Shown here in pieces: positions 1 to 10,185 of a stretch of 64,000 bases of DNA. The stretch lies in the NCBI RefSeq assembly GCF_021560015.1, contig NZ_CP073588.1, positions 2,728,001-2,792,000 on the forward strand. The letters are read 5' to 3'. Source of the stretch: Shewanella vesiculosa (GTDB lineage Bacteria > Pseudomonadota > Gammaproteobacteria > Enterobacterales > Shewanellaceae). Position 1 is the stretch's first letter. Each line of letters opens with the position of its first letter. The notes below the pieces were generated by a model that worked only from the letters and a program-made list of their open reading frames with translations, was not told the DNA's origin and searched no databases. Both the position numbers and the translations under genes were made by a program.

Positions 1-546
1 AAGCCGCTAATGACCACTAATGAGCCGACTTGTGAAAACTCAAAAAAACCTAGAGGCTCAAGACCGGCATTTTCAACAAAGGAGTTAACAATCAAATTGG
101 TGGAAGTACCAATGAGCGTAAGTGTACCGCCCAAAATGGCTGCGTAGTTTAACGGCAGTAACAACTTAGATGGCGCATGCGCTTGATTACGGCGCACTAC
201 ACCAATTAACGAGGCGACTGCAGTATTGTTAGTAAACGATGACAACAAGGCTGTCGATACACCTAACTTAGCTAGAGTAGAAAATAACGAACCTTTACCT
301 ATCACATGGCTTAATTTGCCTAATAATGAGGTTTTTTTCCAGTGCTGTAGCGGCAAGCACCAACAGCACTAAAGTGATCAGTCCGTTATTGGTAAAACTA
401 CCCAATGCGACCGTTAAATCAACAAGCCCGAGCAGATAACAAAGTAATGAAGCGAAGAAAAACATGGCAGCCGGTTTTGCAAGCCCAGCAAGAAGCCCAC
501 CGACCAGTGCTAACAAGATAATCGCTAACAACCACATTTCGCTCAT
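1..546 (-). CDS. SLC13-family (sulfate/anion:Na+) permease, N-terminal part, frameshifted, cut by window start
   Basis: This is the N-terminal part of a multi-pass inner-membrane anion permease, probably the sulfate importer of the cys operon. The first 70 residues in frame are hydrophobic, with a SFTNN motif. A second frame from about 330 down to base 1 gives more permease sequence, including LLSSFTNNTA and a GGTLTLIGTSTNL block typical of SLC13/DASS transporters. The frames join at a run of seven T (332-338, A on the coding strand). Removing one base restores LEKTSLLGKLS, so the break is a +1 homopolymer indel. The start lies 3 bases after the cysN stop, so it is the last visible gene of the cobA-cysD-cysN operon. 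The remainder lies outside the window. The exact substrate is inferred from context. Confidence 0.8.
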
Positions 547-549
547 TAT

Positions 550-1992
550 TTATTTTCCAAGTACGCTAATATCGCGCGCGTTCCAATGTGGATAATGCTT
601 ACGTACTAACGCATTAAATTCGACTTCAAATGCACTAAACTCAGTATGACTTTGCTTGTCACCTTGATGACCACTCACAACCATAGCGGCGGCTACAGTG
701 GCATTAGATAGGCGATCAATTAAAATCATGCCACCTGTATCACGCACTAGGCTATAAGCATCTAACACTATTGATTCAGTTAGATCTAACTTAACTCGTG
801 CAATGGTGTTTAAGCTTAATGTCGATGCTGTACTGCGTTCAAGGGTATTCACATCGGTGATGTATTCAATCTCACTCACCACGGCTTGAGTTTTCTTACC
901 CGCGACTTTCACATCATATAACTGACCGATTTGTAATGGTTTTTCATCCATCCAGACTAAGTCTGCCACAATATGGTTAGCAATGTCTGGCGCAGTTGCT
1001 GGATGAGCCAGTAAATCACCACGAGAGATATCAATCTCATCTTCAAGGGTAATGGTAATGGCTTGGCCTGCTACCGCTTCTGGTAAATCACCGTCAAACG
1101 TCACAATACGCGCAATTTTACTGCGCTTGCCCGATGGCAGAGCGACCAGCTCGTCACCCACTTTAATAATGCCTGACGCTAAGGTGCCCGAGAAACCACG
1201 AAAATCGAGATTAGGACGCAGCACGTATTGTACTGGGAAACGAACCGGTAATTCGCTCAGTTCACGCTGGGTATCGATAGTTTCAAGTAACTCAAGTAAT
1301 GTGCCACCTTGATACCAATCACACTGAGTGCTGCGATTAACCACGTTGTCACCATTCAAGGCTGATAACGGCACGTAGTGAATATCTAAATCACCAAAAT
1401 CTTTTACAAAGTCAGTAAAGTCAGCTTGAATTTTTTCAAACACAGTTTGATCAAAGCCAACCAGGTCCATTTTATTTACCGCAACGACAAAGTGACGTAA
1501 TCCTAATAAAGAGGCAATAAAGGCATGGCGTTTAGTTTGGGTTTGTACCCCATAACGTGCATCAACCAAAATAACCGCTAGGTCACAGGTAGATGCACCC
1601 GTTGCCATGTTACGCGTGTACTGTTCATGACCTGGAGTATCAGCAATAATGAACTTACGTTTTTCACTGGAAAAATAGCGATAAGCGACGTCGATAGTAA
1701 TGCCTTGCTCACGCTCAGCCTGTAATCCGTCTACCAATAACGCGAGATCAATAGCTTCACCAGTAGTGCCCATTTTAGCGCTATCACTTTTCAGGCTTGC
1801 AAGTTGATCTTCATAAATCTGGGCGCTGTCATGCAGTAAACGGCCAATTAAGGTACTTTTACCATCATCGACACTGCCACAAGTTAAAAAACGCAGTAAG
1901 CCTTTATTCTGCTGTAATGCTAAATATTCTTTTACACCGTGTAGTTGGATCTCTGCCGCCATGCGGTCAGTATTAGTTTTTGCTTGGTCCAT
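550..1992 (-). CDS. cysN: Sulfate adenylyltransferase subunit 1 (GTPase subunit of ATP sulfurylase)
   Basis: CysN hydrolyses GTP to drive formation of adenosine phosphosulfate by CysD from sulfate and ATP in the cytoplasm. The protein shows an EF-Tu-like GTPase domain: G1 GSVDDGKST near residue 40, G3 DTPGHEQY, G4 NKMD. Beta-barrel domains follow. Length is about 480 residues, normal for CysN. An in-frame GTG lies 12 bases upstream (2004), but the ATG at 1992 is preceded by GAGAAAG at good spacing and begins MDQAKTNTD, so it is preferred. It follows cysD by about 60 bases and precedes the permease by 3 bases, forming one operon. No APS kinase domain is fused, so cysC must lie elsewhere. Confidence 0.97.
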   Translation of the reverse strand: MDQAKTNTDRMAAEIQLHGVKEYLALQQNKGLLRFLTCGSVDDGKSTLIGRLLHDSAQIYEDQLASLKSDSAKMGTTGEAIDLALLVDGLQAEREQGITIDVAYRYFSSEKRKFIIADTPGHEQYTRNMATGASTCDLAVILVDARYGVQTQTKRHAFIASLLGLRHFVVAVNKMDLVGFDQTVFEKIQADFTDFVKDFGDLDIHYVPLSALNGDNVVNRSTQCDWYQGGTLLELLETIDTQRELSELPVRFPVQYVLRPNLDFRGFSGTLASGIIKVGDELVALPSGKRSKIARIVTFDGDLPEAVAGQAITITLEDEIDISRGDLLAHPATAPDIANHIVADLVWMDEKPLQIGQLYDVKVAGKKTQAVVSEIEYITDVNTLERSTASTLSLNTIARVKLDLTESIVLDAYSLVRDTGGMILIDRLSNATVAAAMVVSGHQGDKQSHTEFSAFEVEFNALVRKHYPHWNARDISVLGK

Positions 1993-2052
1993 AATCTTTC
2001 TCACTCAAATTCGTTCGCATGCTGGATAGGTAAAATAACCCTGTTCAATGAC

Positions 2053-2961
2053 TTAGAAATAGCCTTGACGCTTTTTCTGCTCCATTGATGCACTTTGGTC
2101 TGAATCAATTAAGCGCCCTTGACGTTCACTTGAGCGAGTTAACAGCATCTCTTCAATAATTTTCTCTAAGGTATCAGCTTCTGATGGCATCGCCGCGGTT
2201 AACGGATAACAACCTAAGGTTCTAAAACGAACCCGTTCAACCGATTCAACATCACCCTCTTCAATAGGCATACGATCGTCATCTTTATAAATGAGCTGAC
2301 CGCCTTTGTTCACTACGGTACGAGGCGCAGCAAAATATAACGGCACAATTTCGATGTTCTCTTGATAGATGTATTGCCAAATATCCAGCTCGGTCCAGTT
2401 TGATAATGGGAACACACGAATACTTTCGCCCTTATTTACCGCGCCGTTATAAGTGCGCCATAACTCTGGACGTTGGTTTTTCGGATCCCAGCGGTGGTGT
2501 TTGTCACGGAACGAATACACCCGCTCTTTCGCGCGAGACTTTTCTTCATCACGACGAGCACCGCCAAAAGCAGCATCAAATCCATACTGATTTAACGCTT
2601 GCTTTAAACTTTGAGTTTTCATGATATCTGTATGTTTAGCACTGCCATGGGTAAATGGGCCCACGCCTTGTTCAACGCCTTCTTGGTTGGTGTGAGTCAA
2701 CAACTCAAAACCAAATGCTTTAGCTTGCGCGTCACGAAACGCGATCATCTCTTTAAATTTCCAACCGGTATCAACATGCAGTAATGGAAATGGAATTTTA
2801 CCTGGGTAAAATGCCTTACGCGCAAGATGCAACATAACCGATGAATCTTTACCAATAGAATAAAGCATCACAGGGTTACCAAACTCAGCTGCAACTTCAC
2901 GAATAATCTGGATGCTTTCAGCTTCCAGTTGTTGTAAATGGCTTAACGAACGGCCTGCCAT
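2053..2961 (-). CDS. cysD: Sulfate adenylyltransferase subunit 2
   Basis: CysD is the catalytic subunit of ATP sulfurylase, forming APS and pyrophosphate from sulfate and ATP with CysN. The sequence has the PP-loop of N-type ATP pyrophosphatases ([10 protein letters not shown] near residue 36) followed by the [10 protein letters not shown] segment. Conserved features such as [14 protein letters not shown] and TELDIWQYI also fit the family. At 302 residues it is full length. The C-terminus ends with the usual basic KKRQGYF tail. It sits between cobA and cysN on the same strand with short gaps, consistent with co-transcription. Confidence 0.97.
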   Translation of the reverse strand: MAGRSLSHLQQLEAESIQIIREVAAEFGNPVMLYSIGKDSSVMLHLARKAFYPGKIPFPLLHVDTGWKFKEMIAFRDAQAKAFGFELLTHTNQEGVEQGVGPFTHGSAKHTDIMKTQSLKQALNQYGFDAAFGGARRDEEKSRAKERVYSFRDKHHRWDPKNQRPELWRTYNGAVNKGESIRVFPLSNWTELDIWQYIYQENIEIVPLYFAAPRTVVNKGGQLIYKDDDRMPIEEGDVESVERVRFRTLGCYPLTAAMPSEADTLEKIIEEMLLTRSSERQGRLIDSDQSASMEQKKRQGYF

Positions 2962-3018
2962 GATGATTCTCCATTACCTAAATATGCTGCAAAAAAAGCA
3001 GCGGGTTAAATTATTTGA

Positions 3019-3837
3019 CTACAGCGCCTTGGCGACTGAGTCTAAATCTGTTTTTTGTTGCGCTGTAAGTGGGTCAAACCAATTCAAGCTGTCAGCTAAT
3101 TCAACGACTTCACCGATAATCATCAGCGCAGGCATCTGCAAGGCAGGATCGGCGGCTAATCGTGCCAGCTCACCTAATTTACCGATAAACCGCTGTTGTG
3201 ATGAGGTGGTGGCGTTAGACACGATCGCTACTGGCGTATCAGCACTGCGGCCAGCATTAATCAAACCATCACTGATAATATTAGCGTTTAATATACCCAT
3301 ATATACCACTAAGGTGTTGTTAGAGTTAGCATAACCTTGCCAATCCATCGGGCGGCTCGCTAACTGGCAGTGACCCGTAATAAAGGTAACGCCTTGAGCA
3401 TAGTCACGATGTGTTAGGGGAATACCAGCGTAAGCTGCAGTGCCGCTGGCCGCAGTAATGCCAGGAACCACCTCAAAAGCAATACCCGCTGCCACTAAGG
3501 TTTGTAACTCTTCGCCACCGCGGCCAAAAATAAACGGATCGCCACCTTTCAAGCGCACAACATTTTTACGGGTAAACGCTTTCGTCACTAATAGCTGATT
3601 AATGTCTCCTTGAGCAGCACTGTGTTTACCTGCGCGCTTACCCACAGCGATTTTTTCAGCATCACCAGGGATTAAATCTAAAATATCTTGGCTCACTAAT
3701 GCGTCATACAGCACAGCATCAGCATTCTTTAGGATGCGATAGGCTTTTAGCGTTAGCAGTTCAACGTCACCAGGACCTGCACCAACTAACCACACTTTGC
3801 CTTTGGCTTTTTGCCCTAGCATAGATACTAATTCCAT
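3019..3837 (-). CDS. cobA: Uroporphyrinogen-III C-methyltransferase (SUMT)
   Basis: SUMT methylates uroporphyrinogen III twice using SAM to give precorrin-2, the precursor of the sirohaem used by the sulfite reductase encoded at 8.4-10 kb. The protein begins with the tetrapyrrole methylase motif GKVWLVGAGPGDVELLTLKA and has RLKGGDPFIFGRGGEE and VPGITAASGTAAYAGIPLTH, all classic SUMT signatures. It lacks the CysG dehydrogenase/chelatase half. An upstream in-frame ATG exists at 3864, but GAGG ending 8 bases before the ATG at 3837 supports the shorter 272-residue form. It is the first gene of the cysD-cysN operon, a common arrangement in Shewanella. Confidence 0.95.
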   Translation of the reverse strand: MELVSMLGQKAKGKVWLVGAGPGDVELLTLKAYRILKNADAVLYDALVSQDILDLIPGDAEKIAVGKRAGKHSAAQGDINQLLVTKAFTRKNVVRLKGGDPFIFGRGGEELQTLVAAGIAFEVVPGITAASGTAAYAGIPLTHRDYAQGVTFITGHCQLASRPMDWQGYANSNNTLVVYMGILNANIISDGLINAGRSADTPVAIVSNATTSSQQRFIGKLGELARLAADPALQMPALMIIGEVVELADSLNWFDPLTAQQKTDLDSVAKAL

Positions 3838-3874
3838 CACATTTACCTCAAGATATTTGACCATGATCGAATAT

Positions 3875-3935
3875 AGCGTTTTCTATATTCCATATACAAT
3901 AGTTAATAGTTAGTTTTTATAACTAAATAGAATAT
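3875..3935. promoter_or_regulatory. Possible CysB-type control region upstream of cobA-cysDN
   Basis: The AT-rich region just upstream of cobA contains TATTCCATATA followed by CAATAG. It resembles the TATTCC-N5-GGAATA palindrome found upstream of cysJ, with one arm degenerate. Assignment to CysB is inference from shared motif and pathway. Confidence 0.25.
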
Positions 3936-4117
3936 GAGATTTTGTTTGCTGTTTAATCGATGTCATATGCAAAAATGTATAAAATGATCCACTAGAATCA
4001 AAACAATTGTTAACTTAATTCGACAAATCTCTAGCAATTGATGACAATGAACTTCGAAAGATACTCATACTAAGAATCACATTAAAATTACTATTAATTA
4101 TGCTTATGGATGATGCA

Positions 4118-5008
4118 ATGATAAAAAGCACACAATATCTTGGACTCTCGTTGTTGTTATGGGGTTATAGCTCGATAGCCCTTGCAGAAGATTCTTTAGT
4201 CGACGAACGTGTAAAAGGAGAGCTGGCAACATCTGAAAAGCCGTTTGTGATCACTCCGCACAAAGCTAATTATCTACTTCCTGTTACCTACCAAACCAGA
4301 ACCAACTCATTGCCATTTGAAATTAAATACCCAGATGAAGATTTCAGCATTGATAACTTAGAAGCAAAGTTCCAAATCAGTTTTAAGTTTCCGATTATGT
4401 ATAACGTTTTTGGTGATAATGGCCATTTGTTCTTTGCCTACACCAATCAATCATATTGGCAAGTTTACAATGAAGAAGCTTCATCGCCATTTCGTGAAAC
4501 CAATCATGAACCTGAAGTATTTATGTTATTTAATAATGATTGGAAAATTGCTGGCTTTACCAACTCATTTTTAGGTGTGGGGGCTGTGCATCAGTCTAAT
4601 GGTCAAACCAATCAATTATCGCGCAGCTGGAACCGAATATACGGCAGCGCAATATTCGACCGTGGTCCTTTCGCTCTGGGACTTAGAGTGTGGTGGCGTA
4701 TCCCTGAAGATGCAAAAGAAGACATTAATTCAGCTAAAGGCGATGACAATCCAGACATCGGCAGTTACATGGGCAACTTCGAACTGACGGGAGTATACGG
4801 CTTAGATGAGCACCGCTTTACTATGCTACTGCGTAACAACTTACGCGATAATAATCGCGGTGCAGTTGAATTGACCTGGAGCTACCCGATTATTGGTACT
4901 TTGCGTGTTTATACTCAATATTTTAATGGTTACGGTGAAAGCTTAATTGATTATAACCATCATAATCAACGAATTGGTATCGGTATTGCGTTAAACGATT
5001 TGTTGTAA
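4118..5008 (+). CDS. pldA: Outer-membrane phospholipase A (OMPLA)
   Basis: OMPLA is a calcium-dependent, dimerisation-activated outer-membrane beta-barrel that hydrolyses acyl chains from phospholipids in the outer leaflet. A signal peptide of about 23 residues ends ALA-ED. The catalytic triad pattern is intact: His158 and Ser160 in VHQSNGQ, and Asn172 in SRSWNR. The 14-residue His-to-Asn spacing matches E. coli His142/Asn156. Family segments RETNHEPE and the C-terminal barrel strands are present. Upstream in-frame ATGs exist (4100, 4106), but the one at 4118 directly starts the signal peptide and has GGA 8 bases before it. It is monocistronic, followed by a strong terminator. Confidence 0.93.
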   Translation: MIKSTQYLGLSLLLWGYSSIALAEDSLVDERVKGELATSEKPFVITPHKANYLLPVTYQTRTNSLPFEIKYPDEDFSIDNLEAKFQISFKFPIMYNVFGDNGHLFFAYTNQSYWQVYNEEASSPFRETNHEPEVFMLFNNDWKIAGFTNSFLGVGAVHQSNGQTNQLSRSWNRIYGSAIFDRGPFALGLRVWWRIPEDAKEDINSAKGDDNPDIGSYMGNFELTGVYGLDEHRFTMLLRNNLRDNNRGAVELTWSYPIIGTLRVYTQYFNGYGESLIDYNHHNQRIGIGIALNDLL

Positions 5009-5025
5009 CACAGCCACTCAATATC

Positions 5026-5055
5026 AAAAAGGTGACCACATGGGTCACCTTTTTT
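5026..5055 (+). terminator. Rho-independent terminator after pldA, probably bidirectional
   Basis: The stem GGTGACC (5031-5037) pairs with GGTCACC (5043-5049) across a 5-base loop. It is flanked by A5 upstream and T6 downstream. It sits between the convergent pldA and the 5087-6811 gene, so it can serve both. Confidence 0.88.
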
Positions 5056-5086
5056 ATTACCAATTTGTTGAAATCACCAAGTGACC

Positions 5087-6811
5087 TTATTTTGTATTGG
5101 CTTTACTGTTGACCTTAGAACCAATGACTAAGCCTTTATCAGTAAAGTCTACCGACATCTGTAAACGCATGTTGTAGTCTTTTAACATAAGCATTTCTTC
5201 TGGCATTGGTTCGCCACTCATTTCGACCATATCAACTAACGGGGCAAACATTTTCTGATAATCAACCGCCATGTTAAAGAATCCGTTAGACTCAAGCGAT
5301 TGCTTATACATTAAATCAGCAAGTTCTGTGCCTCTGTCGCCAGTGTAAGCCACTAAATGATTGCCCTTGATGGCTAATTTAGCGCTCACACCAAGTTCAG
5401 GAGGTAACATCAGCATTGGGGTAATATCAACCGGATCGCCGTTATCTTTTAAGTCGATATTCGCAAGAGGCGGATAAAATGGCTTAAGCATGTCGACTAA
5501 CATCATCGGTTTTTCAGCCGAGACACTGATTAATGCATCTAACGTTTCAAAGCTAGGTTGGCCATTATTGTCAGCTAACTTGTAATCGGCAAGTGTCACA
5601 CTAATGCCTTTAACGCCATTAGCCATACCTGTCATCATTCCCAACATAGCAGGATTTAACTCACTCAACTGTAATTGCATTTGAGCCAACGCAGCACACT
5701 GATATTGCGGAGTTTGTAAATCGGTCCACACCTCATTCAATGCAGGTGCCAGTTGATTAACATCAACCCCCAGCGCAACCGATAAGATGTTGTCATGACC
5801 TTTAGTGGTAAATGATGGCACAAAGCCACGCATTTTATTTAATGCCGACAGGATGACTTGGTTGTTACTCTCAAACACCATAGAGGCATCAATGTTGCTT
5901 TCTTCACGACTAATCGAATATGAGTTTAATCCCATAACACTGCGCGGCCAGTTAGCTGCTATGCCATTTAACTCAGTTTGACACACAGGTGTTTTCAGTT
6001 CAGCAAAAGGATCTTCGCCCTCAATTTCAATCATTTTGGTCATTTGCTTGGCTAGCATGTTACCGTCTGTTGACGTCAGACCTTTAACCAGTTCAACATG
6101 GTTAATAAAGCTTATGCTGTCTTGCATAAAACCATGTGCATTCGCGATGTCTTGCAATATGGTCGTTGCACTAATTGGATGTTCAACTTTCTTTTCACCC
6201 AATGCAGTTTCAAGTAATTCCGCTTGGTTAAATGACGTATTCAATGTCACGGTTAACCAGTTATCTTTAACAGCAAAGACGATATCTATGTGTTCTTCAT
6301 CATCTGCATTGGTTAATGCATACCCACGATACTCAACAGAACCAGACTGACCTACAGTGTGAGTTAAGCCACTTTCCTGCTCGGCGCGATCAAGCTCCGC
6401 CCAAAATGCTGCAGGATTACTCAACTCAATTTTCATTACCGGCAATGCGCCTAAGGTATAAAAATAACTCTGAATGGTATCGGGTAAACCGTAAGTCGAT
6501 AGCAAGGTTTCTGGTTCAGACAATACGCTCATGTATTGCTTGTATAAACTGACAAAAAAGCGCTCTTTTGCTGATGAATTCTCATCTAACGGCAGCATTT
6601 TATCAACGTCATAAGCTTGATAATTACCTGCAATGCTATACAAATAATCTTTTAACGGAAATGGAACCAGCTGCCCAGAAAACGCTAATGTATCAGCAGG
6701 GATATAGTCCAACATGGGGTCGTTTTTAACCACTGACGTCCCTTGTTGTGACAAAAGATATCCACCAGCACCAACAGCCAATACCACAGCAGCAATTGCC
6801 ATTTTATTCAT
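5087..6811 (-). CDS. Uncharacterised membrane-anchored periplasmic protein
   Basis: This is a 574-residue protein of unknown function. It starts with a single hydrophobic segment (residues about 4-20, MAIAAVVLAVGAGGYLL) that may be a signal anchor or uncleaved signal, leaving the rest periplasmic. The body is soluble, with repeated FAEL/LNPAM-type helical stretches and acidic patches, and no catalytic motif I recognise. A single cysteine pair (positions about 278 and 374) could form a disulfide. GGAG 8 bases before the first ATG supports the start. It converges with pldA and shows no operon partner. Large anchored proteins of this kind are widespread as hypotheticals in Shewanella. No function is offered. 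Confidence 0.8.
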   Translation of the reverse strand: MNKMAIAAVVLAVGAGGYLLSQQGTSVVKNDPMLDYIPADTLAFSGQLVPFPLKDYLYSIAGNYQAYDVDKMLPLDENSSAKERFFVSLYKQYMSVLSEPETLLSTYGLPDTIQSYFYTLGALPVMKIELSNPAAFWAELDRAEQESGLTHTVGQSGSVEYRGYALTNADDEEHIDIVFAVKDNWLTVTLNTSFNQAELLETALGEKKVEHPISATTILQDIANAHGFMQDSISFINHVELVKGLTSTDGNMLAKQMTKMIEIEGEDPFAELKTPVCQTELNGIAANWPRSVMGLNSYSISREESNIDASMVFESNNQVILSALNKMRGFVPSFTTKGHDNILSVALGVDVNQLAPALNEVWTDLQTPQYQCAALAQMQLQLSELNPAMLGMMTGMANGVKGISVTLADYKLADNNGQPSFETLDALISVSAEKPMMLVDMLKPFYPPLANIDLKDNGDPVDITPMLMLPPELGVSAKLAIKGNHLVAYTGDRGTELADLMYKQSLESNGFFNMAVDYQKMFAPLVDMVEMSGEPMPEEMLMLKDYNMRLQMSVDFTDKGLVIGSKVNSKANTK

Positions 6812-7111
6812 TTATAAACTCCAATTTATATTATTGTTAACTCTTCCTTGAAATGAGTTAGCATTTGAAAATTTGTTATCTTTTGAGATAAGTATTATCG
6901 ATTCCACCGATAAACTGCGGAATAATTTAGCACTAAATGTTAACAAACGCATTAAACCTTACCTTATTGCATACGACTTATGCAGCAAAAACGAATATCG
7001 CACTATCAAAGCAAGACATTATGCTGCCAAGTTTAGCAGTCAATAGCACAAGTTTAGTCATGACAAGGGGGCATAAAAAACAGTAAGCAGATGATAAATT
7101 AAAAGTCGGTT

Positions 7112-7146
7112 TTCCCGATAACTCTTCAATAGAGAGTTATCGGGAA
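7112..7146. repeat. 14-bp perfect inverted repeat
   Basis: TTCCCGATAACTCT (7112-7125) is repeated in inverse as AGAGTTATCGGGAA (7133-7146) around a 7-base loop. Neither side has a T-tract, so it is not a standard terminator. It could be a protein-binding palindrome or the end of a small mobile repeat. Confidence 0.7.
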
Positions 7147-7573
7147 CAACCTAATCGATTGCTTATACGCTAACAAGTCAATCAATGTGCTCGAGGATGC
7201 GAGCGAAGCTTTTGAAGGTACGTGGATTGCAAAAACAATCCCAAAACGTCAACAAAAACCATCTACGGGGACTTCTAAATCTAGACTACTATCGGCGCGG
7301 ATGCATGAAAATTTAAATAAAATTTAATTCTTTTTTATTCATACTAAGTAAATTAATCAATTAGCGAAAATACTGTGTATACCATCGCCCAAAACAGCAT
7401 CAATCGCACCAGTCATATTGTGGCGATAACCTATTACCATGTGATGAAATAAGAGTAGATTGCAACAAAGTTCAATCTTATAAATGATTGAAAATCGGCT
7501 TACGAAATACGCCTTATTAAGCAGAAGCTCATTAACAGAAAGAGTAACCTAGCAGCACTGCAAAGAGTAAACA

Positions 7574-7603
7574 CATTCATCTGCATTTGACTGCGGATGA
7601 ATG
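7574..7603 (-). terminator. Weak hairpin downstream of cysH
   Basis: CATTCATCTGCA (7574-7585) pairs with TGCGGATGAATG (7592-7603) with one mismatch and a 6-base loop, about 30 bases past the cysH stop. No clear U-tract follows on the minus strand, so it is at best a weak terminator or an RNA-stabilising stem for cysJIH. Confidence 0.35.
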
Positions 7604-7630
7604 CAATACTTTACGGTAAATAGCTTAAGC

Positions 7631-8422
7631 CTAAATATCGAAATGCAAACCACATTCACGCTGTAAACCATTAAAGCGCGTGTCTTCTTCAGACATGCCT
7701 AACTCCAGCGGCTTACTTGAGTGAGTATCACCAACCGACACATAGCCTTGTTCCCACAATGGATGATATGGCAAGTCATGCTCGGTTAAATATAGGTGCA
7801 CATCTTTATTGCTCCACTCAATAATAGGCAATAACTTAAAGCGTTGACCGCTAATGGCCAAAATCGGCAAGGCTTCACGGGTACTAGACTGACTGCGACG
7901 TAAACCCGCAAACCAAGTGCCAACATTGAGTTCAGCTAATGCACGCTGCATTGGCTCAACTTTATTGATGCGGTTATATTTCTCCAACCCATCAATCCCC
8001 TGCTGCCACAGCTTACCAAAACGCGCTTCTTGCCACGCCTGGGTTTGGCCCGCTTGGTACACTTTAAGATTCAGGTTTAAGCGCTCAGTTAACTGGTCAA
8101 TAAATTGATAAGTCTCAGCAAATAAATAACCCGTGTCAGTTAAAATTACTGGAATATCACTTTGCGCCTGAGTCACCATGTGCAGCATCACTGCACCTTG
8201 AATACCAAAGCTAGACGATAGCGCATGCTCACCAGGTAGGTAGGCTAAGCCCCAAGCCACTCGCTGCTGCGCTGTTAAGCCTGCTAAAAACTGGTTAATC
8301 CTTTCTAGCGCTGCAGTTTGCTCAGCTTTAGGCGCTGATAACAACGCCTGCAATTGAGCCGGAGTGATAGAATGATCGACGGCTGCACTTGTTGATGCAG
8401 TCGTTACCACGTCATTACGCAT
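7631..8422 (-). CDS. cysH: Phosphoadenylyl-sulfate (PAPS) reductase
   Basis: CysH reduces PAPS to sulfite with thioredoxin or glutaredoxin in the cytoplasm. The PP-loop-like [43 protein letters not shown] and the C-terminal ECGLH motif with the catalytic cysteine are present. The CC...CxxC cysteines of APS reductases are absent, so this is the PAPS-specific type. The ATG at 8422 (MRNDV) is preceded by AAGGA at 7 bases, better than the in-frame ATG at 8443. It overlaps the end of cysI by 8 bases, implying translational coupling. It is last in cysJ-cysI-cysH. Confidence 0.96.
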   Translation of the reverse strand: MRNDVVTTASTSAAVDHSITPAQLQALLSAPKAEQTAALERINQFLAGLTAQQRVAWGLAYLPGEHALSSSFGIQGAVMLHMVTQAQSDIPVILTDTGYLFAETYQFIDQLTERLNLNLKVYQAGQTQAWQEARFGKLWQQGIDGLEKYNRINKVEPMQRALAELNVGTWFAGLRRSQSSTREALPILAISGQRFKLLPIIEWSNKDVHLYLTEHDLPYHPLWEQGYVSVGDTHSSKPLELGMSEEDTRFNGLQRECGLHFDI

Positions 8423-10106
8423 GAAAATCCTTAGCGGCGTCATTAACCGCCTTCACTACGCCAATGCGCACAGTGAAGTTACCAAAGGTTTCGCCAGCAT
8501 CACGTTCGGTGGCGTAACGGCCAAACAAGCCATCCAATTCAGCTAAAATTTCAGCTTCTTGAATGTTTTCTTTATGCATTTTATTTAACCGCGTACCTTC
8601 AAAGCTGGCACCTAAATACAAGTTATAACGTCCTGGAGCTTTACCCACTAAGCCAATTTCGGCGGCAAATGGACGAGCACAACCGTTTGGACAGCCCGTC
8701 ATACGCACCACAATTGGTTGCTCACTAATGCCATGTTTCGCCTGTAGTGCATCGATATGATCAATAAACTCAGGGAAGTAACGCTCAGCTTCAGCCATCG
8801 CTAACGGGCAAGTTGGTAATGCCACACAGGCAATTGAATGACCGCGTGTACCACTTAACACTTGACCTAATAAGCCGTGCTTGCGCGCTAAACCTTCAAT
8901 TTCGGCTTTATCTTCTGCCGCAACACCCGCAATAATCATGTTTTGATTAGATGTCATGCGAAAATCGCCTTTATGGATTTTAGCAATTTCACGTAAACCC
9001 ATTTGCAAGGTTTGGCCAGGCATGTCTTTAATACGGCCGCTTTCAATAAATAAGGTTAAGTGGAACTTGTTATCGATACCTTCAACCCAGCCATAACGAT
9101 CGCCGCGATCACCAATGATCACATCACGCTTTGGCTCAAAGTTAACCCCAGCACGCTTTTCCACTTCCGCTTTAAAGGCATCATATCCGTGGTCAACAAT
9201 GGTGTACTTCAAACGCGCACGTTTACGGACAACACGGTTACCCCAGTCACGCTGAACTGTCATTACGGCTTCGGCAAACTTAGTCACATCCTCAGTTTTA
9301 ATAAAACCAAAATCGTCAGCTAAGCGTGGGAAGGTTTCAACTTCACCGTGGGTAGAGCCCATGCCGCCGCCAGCAACCAAGTTGAAACCAACCAATTCAC
9401 CCGCTTCTGCTACCGCAATAAAACCAAGGTCGTTGGTGTATACATCAACATCATTATGTGGCGGAACGGCGACAGCCATTTTAAATTTACGTGGCAAATA
9501 GGTTTTGCCGTAAACAGGTTCAACGGTTTCGGTACCTAATAGCTTCTCTTCATCTAACCAAATTTCAGCATAAGCGCGAGTGTGTGGTAATAGATGATCC
9601 GATAAATGCTTTGCCACCGCATATGCTTGCTCATGCAGTTTAGACTCAACCGGGTTTGGGTTACACATCACGTTACGGTTTACATCACCACAAGCAGCAA
9701 TAGAATCAAGTGCTGCGCGATCAAGACCTTGAATCAAGGTTTTTAGATTACGCTTAGGAATGCCGTGGTACTGAAACGTTTGACGCGTGGTTAAACGAAT
9801 GCTGTTTGAGGTGGTTAGCGTAGATGAAATTTTATCCACTTCTAACCATTGTGCTGGGGTACAGATACCACCAGGTACTCGTGCTCGAAGCATAAAGCTA
9901 TGCAATGGCTCTAACTTTTGCTCTTTACGTTCATTACGTAAATCACGATCGTCTTGCTGATAAAAACCGTGGAATTTGATCAACTGCTGATCGCCATCAC
10001 TAAACGATCCTGTTACTTGGGTATCTAAACCCTCTTGGATATCACCGCGTAAATAATCACTGTCGATTTTTAAGTATTCGTTTAACGCTAACTTTTGCTC
10101 ACTCAT
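8415..10106 (-). CDS. cysI: Sulfite reductase (NADPH) haemoprotein beta subunit
   Basis: CysI reduces sulfite to sulfide by six electrons using a coupled sirohaem and [4Fe-4S] centre, receiving electrons from CysJ. The cluster cysteines are visible as two motifs: [18 protein letters not shown] and [17 protein letters not shown], the second providing the bridging cysteine to sirohaem. Nitrite/sulfite reductase ferredoxin-like half domains ([27 protein letters not shown]) are in the usual order. At 563 residues it is full length. It lies about 80 bases after cysJ and overlaps cysH. Confidence 0.98.
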   Translation of the reverse strand: MSEQKLALNEYLKIDSDYLRGDIQEGLDTQVTGSFSDGDQQLIKFHGFYQQDDRDLRNERKEQKLEPLHSFMLRARVPGGICTPAQWLEVDKISSTLTTSNSIRLTTRQTFQYHGIPKRNLKTLIQGLDRAALDSIAACGDVNRNVMCNPNPVESKLHEQAYAVAKHLSDHLLPHTRAYAEIWLDEEKLLGTETVEPVYGKTYLPRKFKMAVAVPPHNDVDVYTNDLGFIAVAEAGELVGFNLVAGGGMGSTHGEVETFPRLADDFGFIKTEDVTKFAEAVMTVQRDWGNRVVRKRARLKYTIVDHGYDAFKAEVEKRAGVNFEPKRDVIIGDRGDRYGWVEGIDNKFHLTLFIESGRIKDMPGQTLQMGLREIAKIHKGDFRMTSNQNMIIAGVAAEDKAEIEGLARKHGLLGQVLSGTRGHSIACVALPTCPLAMAEAERYFPEFIDHIDALQAKHGISEQPIVVRMTGCPNGCARPFAAEIGLVGKAPGRYNLYLGASFEGTRLNKMHKENIQEAEILAELDGLFGRYATERDAGETFGNFTVRIGVVKAVNDAAKDFHA

Positions 10107-10185
10107 GGCCTAGGCCTCTCTTAATTCTGTTCAATTCAGTAGTGCGATTGGGTTGCTAGATTTGCGCTAACAACCGAGGTCGAAT

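Larger units (their letters stand above)
6812..7630. other. Long noncoding stretch with a 14-bp inverted repeat and possible element remnant
   Basis: No credible gene is seen in these 819 bases. They hold a perfect 14-bp inverted repeat at 7112-7146 and a short hairpin at 7574-7603 just after cysH. The segment at about 7150-7320 is somewhat richer in GC than its surroundings and on the minus strand reads as short interrupted frames. That could be a decayed repeat element. Nothing there can be assigned. Confidence 0.5.

Noticed and set aside
2912..3334. Plus-strand frames inside cobA and cysD
   Set aside because: They are antisense shadows of conserved genes.
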